Below, in pieces: positions 1 to 4,306 of a stretch of 6,137 bases of DNA. The notes under the pieces were generated by a model, which saw nothing but the letters and a program-made list of their open reading frames with translations, was not told where the DNA came from and did not search any database. Each line of letters opens with the position of its first letter. Within the stretch, counting starts at the first letter, position 1. The position numbers and the translations under genes were made by a program. Source of the stretch: Nitrospirota bacterium (GTDB lineage: Bacteria; Nitrospirota; Thermodesulfovibrionia; Thermodesulfovibrionales; JdFR-88); assembly GCA_021790695.1 (NCBI GenBank), contig JAJYGJ010000015.1, positions 1 to 6,137 on the forward strand, written 5' to 3'.

Positions 1-258
1 GATGCCGGCGGCCTTTTTTATCAGCTCGGCCGCGGGCGGGGTCTTCAATATGAACGTGAAGGTCCTGTCCGCGTAAATGGTGAGGACGACGGGCACGATA
101 GTGTCGCCCATGGCGCCCGTCTGGGCGTTAAAGGCCTTGCAAAACTCCATTATGTTCACGCCGTGGGGCCCGAGCGCCGGGCCGACCGGAGGCGCGGGGT
201 TGGCCTTGCCCGATGGTATCTGAAGCTTGACCATTGCCGCAACTTCCTTCTTTGCCAT
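1..258 (-). CDS. rplK: 50S ribosomal protein L11, N-terminal part (runs off the window)
   Basis: L11 is a large-subunit protein that binds the GTPase-associated region of 23S rRNA and takes part in factor-dependent GTP hydrolysis and in stringent-response signalling. The 86 visible codons begin MAKKEVAAMVKLQIPSGKAN and continue with the L11 signature PPVGPALG (residues 23-30) and GVNIMEFCKAFN (33-44), then the FTFILKTPPAAELIKKAAG segment (67-85) at the end of the N-terminal domain. The C-terminal rRNA-binding domain lies beyond position 1. The ATG at 258 is preceded by a strong Shine-Dalgarno AAGGAGGT (plus-strand complement at 267-274) with good spacing. It follows nusG by 57 bp in the same direction, the usual nusG-rplK order. 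Family identity is certain; only the 3' end is missing. Confidence 0.98.
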   Translation of the reverse strand, partial: MAKKEVAAMVKLQIPSGKANPAPPVGPALGPHGVNIMEFCKAFNAQTGAMGDTIVPVVLTIYADRTFTFILKTPPAAELIKKAAGI

Positions 259-315
259 TTAACCAAACCTCCTTAAATACCGGCTTAAATGGGGGCCTCT
301 CGAATCATCCCCGCT

Positions 316-840
316 TCAAGACTTCTCCGCCTGGAAAAAAGACAGCTCCACCGGCGTCTGCCGGCCGAAGATGCTCACCATGACCTTCAATTTCCCGTGG
401 TCCATGTCAACCTCCTCAACGTAGCCGTTAAAGTTGGTGAAAGGACCGTCTATTATCCTGACCACATCGCCCTGCTCGAACTGCATCTTGACCTGGGAGG
501 TCGTGCCCTTTTCGAGCTGCTGGACTATCATCTCCACCTCTTCCTCGTCTATGGGCACCGGCCTGGTGCCGCCAACGAAGCTGGTCACCCGGGGTATGCT
601 CTTGATGAGATGCCATGTCTCATCGTCAAGCTCCATCTCCACGAGTATATAGCCCGGGTAGAACTTCCTTTCGGCCTCCTGCTTCTTTCCGCCCTTCAGT
701 TGAATGACGCGCTCGGTGGGTATCATCACCCGGGATATCTTCTCGTCCAGCCCCAGGCGCTTTACCTTGTCCTCCACCGAGGTCTTCACCTTCTCCTCGA
801 AGCCCGAATACGTATGCACCACGTACCATTTCTTTGCCAT
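316..840 (-). CDS. nusG: Transcription termination/antitermination factor NusG
   Basis: NusG binds RNA polymerase across the clamp, modulates pausing and Rho-dependent termination, and couples transcription to the leading ribosome. The 174-residue protein has the expected length. The N-terminal NGN domain spans residues 1 to about 110 (WYVVHTYSGFEEKV at 5-18, FYPGYILVEM at 60-69, VTSFVGG at 85-91). The C-terminal KOW domain spans about 122-172 (GDVVRIIDGPF at 124-134, FGRQTPVELSF at 158-168). The reading frame extends one codon upstream to a TTG at 843, but the ATG at 840 gives the family-typical MAKKWYVVH start and sits 9 nt after a GAGG. The ATG shares one base with the secE stop (TGATG), so translational coupling to secE is likely. 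Confidence 0.98.
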   Translation of the reverse strand: MAKKWYVVHTYSGFEEKVKTSVEDKVKRLGLDEKISRVMIPTERVIQLKGGKKQEAERKFYPGYILVEMELDDETWHLIKSIPRVTSFVGGTRPVPIDEEEVEMIVQQLEKGTTSQVKMQFEQGDVVRIIDGPFTNFNGYVEEVDMDHGKLKVMVSIFGRQTPVELSFFQAEKS

Positions 841-1025
841 CAAAACCTCAAAAGGGCCCGGATGAACCGCGAGAGCACATAATCAATCACGCCCAGGAAC
901 GCGGATATCATCAGGACCGAAACTATAACGACCTGGGTGGACCCGAGGAGTTCTTCCCTGTTGGGGAAGACCACCTTCTTCATTTCGACCTTGACCTCGT
1001 GAAGAAACTGTTTCAGCTTCTGCAT
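840..1025 (-). CDS. secE: Preprotein translocase subunit SecE
   Basis: SecE is the small clamp subunit that stabilises SecY in the inner-membrane protein-export channel. The 61-residue protein is the short single-span form found in most bacteria. It has an amphipathic N-terminal segment (residues 1-28) with the conserved VEMKKVVFPNREELLGST stretch (13-30), followed by one hydrophobic helix at about 31-53. I chose the ATG at 1025: the open frame continues upstream only into tRNA-Trp. The best Shine-Dalgarno, AAGGAG, ends about 14 nt before this ATG, which is long and may mean modest initiation. It lies 33 nt after the tRNA-Trp CCA end and overlaps nusG by one base. Confidence 0.93.
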   Translation of the reverse strand: MQKLKQFLHEVKVEMKKVVFPNREELLGSTQVVIVSVLMISAFLGVIDYVLSRFIRALLRF

Positions 1026-1058
1026 ACCGGCAAAAAGGACTCCTTGGAAAAAGAATTT

Positions 1059-1135
1059 TGGCAGGCCAGGAGGGATTCGAACCCCCAACCCTCGGATTTG
1101 GAGTCCGATGCTCTGCCAATTAGAGCTACTGGCCT
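1059..1135 (-). tRNA. tRNA-Trp (anticodon CCA)
   Basis: Full cloverleaf on the minus strand: acceptor AGGCCAG pairs CTGGCCT, discriminator base G73 (normal for Trp), D stem GCTC/GAGC, anticodon stem TCGGA/TCCGA with loop CTCCAAA giving anticodon CCA, and T loop TTCGAAT. The 3' CCA is encoded (complement of 1059-1061). It lies between rpmG and secE, the standard place for tRNA-Trp in many bacteria. It must be cut out of the tuf-rpmG-secE transcript, which also sets the 5' end of the secE message. Confidence 0.97.
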
Positions 1136-1284
1136 GTCCGCCACGGGCAGACCCGGCAAAAGTAAAAATTTATTTTCCGCCCGTCCCGTCTCCACTTTAC
1201 CCCGTTTTCGCGCTCCCGCCCGTTTTGGGCCGCCGGGCGTCATCGTCCGCGACGCGCCATCCGGTCCGAGCGTCCGCCCGCAAC
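1136..1284. other. Intergenic spacer between rpmG and tRNA-Trp
   Basis: 149 bp with no gene that I can support. Read on the minus strand it is G-rich with two copies of AAAACGGG, followed by an A/T-rich patch (about 1160-1180). An imperfect GC hairpin (1140-1157) then lies only 5 nt before the tRNA-Trp 5' end. The hairpin is not followed by a T-run in either direction, so I do not call it a terminator. A role in tRNA 5' processing is possible but not shown. Confidence 0.5.
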
Positions 1285-1437
1285 CTATGCCTTGGTCTCC
1301 TTGTGCGCAGTATGCTTCCTGCAATGCCTGCAATACTTCTTTATCTCCAGCTTGTCCGGGGTGTTTTTCTTGTTCTTCATCGTGGAGTAGTTCCTGTTCC
1401 TGCAGACTCCACACTGCAGCAGAAGGATCGTCCTCAT
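1285..1437 (-). CDS. rpmG: 50S ribosomal protein L33
   Basis: L33 is a small large-subunit protein near the ribosomal E site. Translating the minus strand from the ATG at 1437 to the TAG at 1285-1287 gives 50 residues starting MRTILLLQCGVCRNRNYSTM. The family core NKKNTPDKLEIKKYC and the closing CRKHTAHKETK are both present. Four cysteines in two CxxC pairs (C9/C12 and C36/C39) form an intact zinc ribbon, so this is the zinc-binding C+ form rather than the Cys-free paralogue. The start codon overlaps the tuf stop codon in an ATGA arrangement, so it is probably translated by coupling with EF-Tu. The tuf-rpmG-tRNA-Trp-secE order is the normal context. Confidence 0.95.
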   Translation of the reverse strand: MRTILLLQCGVCRNRNYSTMKNKKNTPDKLEIKKYCRHCRKHTAHKETKA

Positions 1438-2633
1438 TCCCGTATCTCCGTGACGACGCCGGCCCCGACGGTCCTGCCGCCCTCCCTGATGGCGAACCTG
1501 AGCCCGTCTTCCATGGCGACGGGCGCTATGAGGTCCACAAGAAAGGTCACGTTGTCACCGGGCATCACCATCTCCACCCCGTCCGGCAGCTTCACCACGC
1601 CCGTCACATCCGTCGTCCTGAAGTAAAACTGCGGCCTGTATCCGTTAAAAAAGGGCGTGTGCCTGCCCCCTTCCTCCTTCGTCAGTATGTAGACCTCGCC
1701 CTTGAACTTCATGTGCGGCGTGATCGAGCCGGGCTTGGCCAGCACCTGCCCGCGCTCCACCTCCTCCTTGCCTATGCCCCTCAAAAGAACCCCGATGTTG
1801 TCGCCTGCCCTGCCCTCGTCCAGCAGCTTCCTGAACATCTCCACCCCGGTGGCTACCGTCTTCCTCGTGGCCGCAAATCCAACTATCTCCACCTCTTCGC
1901 CCACCTTTACGATCCCGCGCTCCACCCGGCCCGTCACCACAGTCCCGCGCCCCGAGATGCTGAAGACGTCCTCCACAGGCATCAAAAACGGCTTGTCTAT
2001 CGCACGCTCCGGCGTCGGCACATAACTGTCTATCGCCTCCATCAGGTCCCATATCGGCTTGTACTCCGCCGCCCCAGGGTCCGTGCTCGCCGACTCAAGC
2101 GCCTTCAGCGCGCTGCCCTTCACTATCGGTATCTGCTCCCCCGGAAACCCGTACTTGCTCAAAAGCTCCCTTACCTCAAGCTCAACAAGGTCCAGCAGCT
2201 CCGGGTCGTCCACCATGTCCGTCTTGTTCATGAACACGACCACGTAGGGCACCCCTACCTGCCTCGCAAGCAGTATGTGCTCCCTCGTCTGCGGCATCGG
2301 TCCGTCGGCCGCGCTCACCACCAGCACCGCCCCGTCCATCTGCGCCGCCCCCGTTATCATGTTCTTTATGTAATCCGCGTGCCCCGGACAGTCCACGTGC
2401 GCGTAGTGCCTCTTTTCCGTCTCGTACTCCACGTGCGCCGTCGCTATCGTTATGCCCCTGGCCTTCTCCTCGGGCGCGTTGTCTATCGAATCGTACGACC
2501 GGAAGCTCGCCATCCCCTTTAAACCCATCACCTTCGTTATCGCCGCAGTAAGGGTCGTCTTCCCATGGTCCACGTGCCCGATCGTCCCTATGTTTGCGTG
2601 GGGCTTTACCCTCTCAAATTTAGCCTTCGCCAT
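1434..2633 (-). CDS. tuf: Translation elongation factor EF-Tu
   Basis: EF-Tu is the GTPase that delivers aminoacyl-tRNA to the ribosomal A site. The 399-residue protein is full length. The G domain carries GHVDHGKT (G1, 19-26), switch I with RGITI (59-63), DCPGH (G3, 81-85), NKTD (G4, 136-139) and GSALKAL (G5, 173-179). The beta-barrel domain II starts near 210 (FLMPVEDVFSISGRGTVVTG), and domain III ends with GGRTVGAGVVTEIRE. The G4 variable position is Thr, where many EF-Tu proteins have Cys or Val; the Asn, Lys and Asp contacts are intact. The ATG at 2633 follows AAGGAGGA (complement of 2644-2651) by 10 nt. Four tRNA genes lie upstream and rpmG overlaps the end, so expression is probably from the tRNA promoters. 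Confidence 0.99.
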   Translation of the reverse strand: MAKAKFERVKPHANIGTIGHVDHGKTTLTAAITKVMGLKGMASFRSYDSIDNAPEEKARGITIATAHVEYETEKRHYAHVDCPGHADYIKNMITGAAQMDGAVLVVSAADGPMPQTREHILLARQVGVPYVVVFMNKTDMVDDPELLDLVELEVRELLSKYGFPGEQIPIVKGSALKALESASTDPGAAEYKPIWDLMEAIDSYVPTPERAIDKPFLMPVEDVFSISGRGTVVTGRVERGIVKVGEEVEIVGFAATRKTVATGVEMFRKLLDEGRAGDNIGVLLRGIGKEEVERGQVLAKPGSITPHMKFKGEVYILTKEEGGRHTPFFNGYRPQFYFRTTDVTGVVKLPDGVEMVMPGDNVTFLVDLIAPVAMEDGLRFAIREGGRTVGAGVVTEIRE

Positions 2634-2725
2634 GAATTTTCTGTCCTCCTTAAGTCAACTTTATAAAAAAATATAAAAAACCAAACTGGGCCATAAAAAA
2701 CATGCCGGGCCCGGAATTCTTCAAG
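2634..2725. other. tRNA-to-tuf leader with AT-rich tract and small palindrome
   Basis: The 92 bp between tRNA-Thr(GGU) and tuf contain, in minus-strand order, the palindrome CCGGGCCCGG (2705-2714), a bulged GGGC/GCCC plus CAT/ATG stem (2688-2712) and two T-rich runs (about 2666-2682). The tuf Shine-Dalgarno at 2644-2651 follows. The hairpin followed by T-runs resembles a weak intrinsic terminator or attenuator for transcripts leaving the tRNA cluster, but the stem is bulged and the T-run starts several bases late. I found no well-matched promoter here for tuf. Confidence 0.45.
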
Positions 2726-2798
2726 AGCCCATGACCGGGATCGAACCGGTGACCTCATCCTTACCAAGGATGTGCTCTGCCGACTGAGCTACATGGGC
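2726..2798 (-). tRNA. tRNA-Thr (anticodon GGU)
   Basis: 73-nt cloverleaf on the minus strand: acceptor GCCCATG/CATGGGC, D stem GCTC/GAGC, anticodon stem CATCC/GGATG with loop TTGGTAA giving anticodon GGT, T stem ACCGG/CCGGT with loop TTCGATC, and discriminator U73. The next bases are CTT, so the CCA end is not encoded and must be added by the CCA-adding enzyme. It is the last tRNA before tuf, matching the thrT position of the E. coli thrU-tyrU-glyT-thrT-tufB operon. Confidence 0.97.
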
Positions 2799-2830
2799 AA
2801 TAACATCAAAAAAAACAATCAAAGAACATG

Positions 2831-2905
2831 TGGAGCGGGAAACGGGATTCGAACCCGCGACCCTCAGCTTGGAAGGCTGACGCTCTACCACTGAGCTACT
2901 CCCGC
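2831..2905 (-). tRNA. tRNA-Gly (anticodon UCC)
   Basis: 72-nt body on the minus strand plus an encoded CCA (complement of 2831-2833). Acceptor GCGGGAG pairs TTCCCGC with one G-U pair, and the discriminator is U73, usual for bacterial Gly. Anticodon stem TCAGC/GCTGA carries loop CTTCCAA giving anticodon TCC. T stem GCGGG/CCCGT carries loop TTCGAAT. It corresponds to glyT in the conserved thr-tyr-gly-thr-tuf order. Confidence 0.97.
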
Positions 2906-2936
2906 TCGAAAAACCACCCTTCAAAGAGCCCAAAAG

Positions 2937-3018
2937 TGGAGAGGGGAGGATTCGAACCTCCGTAGGCTGCGCCAACGGGTTTACAGCCCGTCCCCTTTAG
3001 CCACTCGGGAACCTCTCC
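2937..3018 (-). tRNA. tRNA-Tyr (anticodon GUA)
   Basis: 82-nt class II tRNA on the minus strand with the long variable arm expected for bacterial Tyr. Acceptor GGAGAGG pairs CCTCTCC, discriminator is A73, and anticodon stem ACGGG/CCCGT carries loop CTGTAAA giving anticodon GTA. T loop is TTCGAAT. The bases after A73 are CTT, so CCA is not encoded. Only 13 nt separate it from the upstream tRNA-Thr, consistent with processing from a common precursor. Confidence 0.97.
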
Positions 3019-3031
3019 GCAAGACCCCATA

Positions 3032-3107
3032 TGGAGCCACCGAAGGGAATCGAACCCCCGACCCGCTGATTACAAATCAGCTGCTCTGCCTGCTGAGCTA
3101 CGGTGGC
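3032..3107 (-). tRNA. tRNA-Thr (anticodon UGU)
   Basis: 73-nt body plus encoded CCA (complement of 3032-3034). Acceptor GCCACCG pairs CGGTGGC, discriminator is U73, anticodon stem GCTGA/TCAGC carries loop TTTGTAA giving anticodon TGT, and T loop is TTCGATT. It is the first gene of the tRNA-tuf cluster, matching thrU in E. coli, and lies about 40-55 nt downstream of the two predicted promoter start sites. Confidence 0.97.
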
Positions 3108-3154
3108 TGGCAGATTTCTAGAGCGCAAAACTCCCCATTTTTTTCAAACTATTA

Positions 3155-3183
3155 ATTTAAGATATACATTATATATCTGTCAA
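3155..3183 (-). promoter_or_regulatory. Predicted promoter P2 of the tRNA-tuf cluster
   Basis: On the minus strand a perfect TTGACA (complement of 3178-3183) is followed after 17 nt by TTAAAT (complement of 3155-3160). This also matches 10 of 12 sigma-70 consensus positions. The predicted start near 3148 would leave about 40 nt of leader before tRNA-Thr(UGU). Its spacer is largely an inverted repeat with arms AGATATA and TATATCT separated by 5 nt (3160-3178). The two promoters cannot be occupied together; the sequence alone does not say which dominates. Confidence 0.6.
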
Positions 3184-3196
3184 CCCTCAAATTCAA
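3168..3196 (-). promoter_or_regulatory. Predicted promoter P1 of the tRNA-tuf cluster
   Basis: On the minus strand TTGAAT (complement of 3191-3196) is followed after exactly 17 nt by a perfect TATAAT (complement of 3168-3173). This matches 10 of 12 sigma-70 consensus positions, points at the tRNA cluster and lies in an AT-rich gap after rlmB. It overlaps a second promoter-like pair shifted 13 bp downstream. Confidence 0.6.
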
Positions 3197-3243
3197 GGGG
3201 ATTTTTTAAAAAGAGACTTGTATTCGGGAGGATTCGGGCGTTT

Positions 3244-3978
3244 TCATCTTTTTCCCGCTGTTCGCTGCCGCAAAATCTCGAAGAGCAGTATCCCCGCGCT
3301 CACGGAGACATTCAGGGAGTTGACGCCGCGCAACGGAATTGTGACCAACCGGTCACATCTCTGCGCGATCACCCTCCTTAGGCCGCTTTCTTCCCCGCCA
3401 AGCACCAGGACGAGGGGCGGTGAGAAGTCACACTTCCATGGGGCAACACCCCCGGAGGCCTGGGCGCCATAGACGAAAAGCCCCTCCTCCTTAAGCTTAT
3501 CCAGAGAGTATTTGATATTGGGCTGAACCGAGACCGGCAGGCCCCACGCGGCGCCGGCCGATGTCTTTATGGCCTCCGCCCCAAGCCCGGCCCCGCGCCG
3601 TTTGGGTATTATTATACCATGCGCGCCCATGGCGGCCGCGGAGCGCATGACGGCCCCCAGGTTCCTGGGGTCCTGCACCGAGTCCAGGGCGACAAGCAAA
3701 GGCGGCTCGCCAAGCCTTCGGGCGGCCTCCAGCATCGGCCCGGGGTCCGTGAGCGTCTTTAGCGGCCTCACCCGTGCGGCGATGGATTGATGCCCCTTTG
3801 GGAAGGCCGCGAAAAAAGTCGGGGCCACCCTTTTTACGGGCACGCCCCTCCGCCCGGCAAGATCTTCCATACGGGAAACGTCTTCCCTCCTCGTCCCGGC
3901 GATGTATACCTCCAGGACGACCCCTGCGCCGAGGGCCTCCAAAACGGGGTTTACTCCATAGATAAGGGTATTTTCCAT
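3244..3978 (-). CDS. rlmB: 23S rRNA (guanosine-2'-O-)-methyltransferase RlmB (SpoU/TrmH family)
   Basis: RlmB uses S-adenosylmethionine to 2'-O-methylate a guanosine in domain V of 23S rRNA (G2251 in E. coli). The 244-residue protein matches the family length. An N-terminal substrate-binding domain (about 1-75, IYGVNPVLEAL at 6-16) precedes a SPOUT knot domain. Its three motifs are visible: DSVQDPRNLGAVMRSA (99-114), LVLGGEESGL (191-200) and SLNVSVSAGILLFE (221-234). The frame stays open upstream to 4188, but that extension is Cys/Arg/Pro-rich with no family similarity I recognise. The ATG at 3978 gives the typical RlmB N-terminus. No clear Shine-Dalgarno precedes it; an inverted repeat occupies that position. 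A closely related family member that methylates another site cannot be excluded, but length and context favour RlmB. Confidence 0.92.
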   Translation of the reverse strand: MENTLIYGVNPVLEALGAGVVLEVYIAGTRREDVSRMEDLAGRRGVPVKRVAPTFFAAFPKGHQSIAARVRPLKTLTDPGPMLEAARRLGEPPLLVALDSVQDPRNLGAVMRSAAAMGAHGIIIPKRRGAGLGAEAIKTSAGAAWGLPVSVQPNIKYSLDKLKEEGLFVYGAQASGGVAPWKCDFSPPLVLVLGGEESGLRRVIAQRCDRLVTIPLRGVNSLNVSVSAGILLFEILRQRTAGKR

Positions 3979-3981
3979 TTG

Positions 3982-3998
3982 GTTTGAGTCTCTCAAAC
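3982..3998. repeat. Perfect inverted repeat next to the rlmB start codon
   Basis: GTTTGAG and CTCAAAC (7-bp arms, 3982-3988 and 3992-3998) are separated by 3 nt and end 3 nt before the rlmB ATG. As RNA it would be a small hairpin where the ribosome binding site should be. As DNA it could be an operator. Its spacing does not match the HspR operator HAIR (9 nt expected between TTGAG and CTCAA, 3 nt here). Confidence 0.7.
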
Positions 3999-4020
3999 AG
4001 GTTCTAGAATAAACCATAAC

Positions 4021-4151
4021 GCAAATGTTTGCTCGCGCCGGCGGGTCATAATTTATGGGGCAATGCCCCGGGCATCCCCCTGCCCCGCATTCAAGACGCA
4101 AACACTTTGCGCCGCCCCGATCCCGGGAAGCGGCCGTCACCCCGGGGCGGC
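4021..4151. repeat. Cluster of short GC-rich inverted repeats
   Basis: Several perfect inverted repeats are packed into 131 bp: GCAAA/TTTGC (4021-4032, 2-nt gap); GGGGCA/TGCCCC (4057-4069, 1-nt gap); ATGCCC/GGGCAT (4063-4075, 1-nt gap); GGGCA/TGCCC (4070-4085, 6-nt gap); CGCAAA/TTTGCG (4097-4111, 3-nt gap); and GCCGCCCCG/CGGGGCGGC (4111-4151, 23-nt gap). Several overlap and are mutually exclusive as hairpins. It could be a structured rlmB leader, a small RNA, or a fragment of a dispersed palindromic element; the sequence alone does not decide. No T-run follows, so a terminator is unlikely. Confidence 0.65.
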
Positions 4152-4203
4152 AATTGACATCTCCCCTCCGCGTGCTAAAGTTCCCCAAAGAGGCAAATAA
4201 AGA

Positions 4204-4215
4204 AACCTTAAGGTT
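4204..4215. repeat. 12-bp perfect palindrome upstream of the dnaJ promoter
   Basis: AACCTTAAGGTT is a perfect 12-bp palindrome ending 15 bp upstream of the dnaJ -35 element, in AT-rich DNA. The position suits a transcription-factor site. It does not resemble HAIR or CIRCE, and I cannot name a binding protein. Confidence 0.5.
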
Positions 4216-4229
4216 ATAATATAAGAATA

Positions 4230-4250
4230 CTTGACATGATTCAACTAAAT
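4230..4250. promoter_or_regulatory. Candidate HspR operator (HAIR-like) on the dnaJ -35 element
   Basis: The actinobacterial HspR site is CTTGAGT-N7-ACTCAAG. Here CTTGACA (4230-4236) and ACTAAAT (4244-4250) are separated by exactly 7 nt. Each half matches 5 of 7 positions, 10 of 14 overall. It covers the -35 hexamer and the start of the spacer, where a bound repressor would block polymerase. The hspR gene lies in the operon it would control. The match is imperfect, and part of the left half is shared with the TTGACA consensus, so this remains a candidate. Confidence 0.5.
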
Positions 4251-4259
4251 GGATATGAT
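4231..4259 (+). promoter_or_regulatory. Sigma-70-type promoter of the dnaJ-hspR-clpB operon
   Basis: A perfect TTGACA (4231-4236), a 17-nt spacer and TATGAT (4254-4259) match 11 of 12 consensus positions. This predicts a start near 4266 and a leader of about 40 nt before dnaJ. A strong housekeeping promoter fits heat-shock control by repression through HspR rather than by an alternative sigma factor. Confidence 0.82.
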
Positions 4260-4288
4260 TAAAAATAAGACGCCACGCTGATCAGGAA

Positions 4289-4306
4289 AAGGAGATATAT
4301 AAGGAG
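4289..4306 (+). promoter_or_regulatory. Duplicated Shine-Dalgarno before dnaJ
   Basis: AAGGAG occurs twice, at 4289-4294 and 4301-4306, as part of a direct repeat AAGGAGAT with period 12. The second copy abuts the ATG at 4307 with no spacer and cannot serve it normally. The first lies 12 nt upstream and is the likely functional site, though the spacing is longer than ideal. Confidence 0.6.

Larger units (their letters stand above)
3979..4306. other. Divergent intergenic region between rlmB and dnaJ
   Basis: 328 bp with no supported gene. From left to right it holds an inverted repeat at the rlmB start (3982-3998), a GC-rich cluster of short inverted repeats (4021-4151), and an AT-rich stretch with the 12-bp palindrome AACCTTAAGGTT (4204-4215). 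The dnaJ promoter (4231-4259) and the dnaJ leader with its Shine-Dalgarno follow. The abrupt change from GC-rich (about 4030-4175) to AT-rich (about 4185-4270) is obvious by eye. I found no convincing promoter for rlmB here. Confidence 0.7.

Noticed and set aside
841..843. TTG as the nusG start, one codon upstream
   Set aside because: The next codon is ATG, giving the family-typical MAKKW start and better distance from GAGG.
834..2522. Long 562-codon plus-strand open frame
   Set aside because: It runs antisense across secE, tRNA-Trp, rpmG and tuf, all of which are certain on the other strand. Its product is low-complexity Arg/His/Leu/Pro, typical of a GC-rich shadow frame.
2660..2698. Own promoter for tuf in the AT-rich leader
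   Set aside because: TATAAA- and TATATT-like -10 boxes exist on the minus strand, but neither has a -35 with more than weak resemblance at 16-18 nt; the T-runs alone produce such matches.
3197..3243. Intrinsic terminator after rlmB
   Set aside because: There is a T-run on the minus strand near 3205-3212, but no stable GC stem directly before it. The CCCGAAT copies there are direct, not inverted.
3982..3998. HspR (HAIR) or HrcA (CIRCE) site at the rlmB start
   Set aside because: The TTGAG/CTCAA gap is 3 nt instead of the 9 nt of HAIR, and the arms do not resemble the CIRCE arms TTAGCACTC/GAGTGCTAA.
4021..4151. Known structured RNA (RNase P RNA, SRP RNA, tmRNA or 6S) in the inverted-repeat cluster
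   Set aside because: I could not find the conserved cores of any of these on either strand. The segment is short and no promoter or terminator brackets it clearly.
4154..4181. Second upstream promoter for dnaJ (TTGACA-N16-TAAAGT)
   Set aside because: The -35 is perfect but the -10 matches only 4 of 6 and the spacing is shorter. The 4231-4259 promoter is far better. Kept only as a weak possibility.
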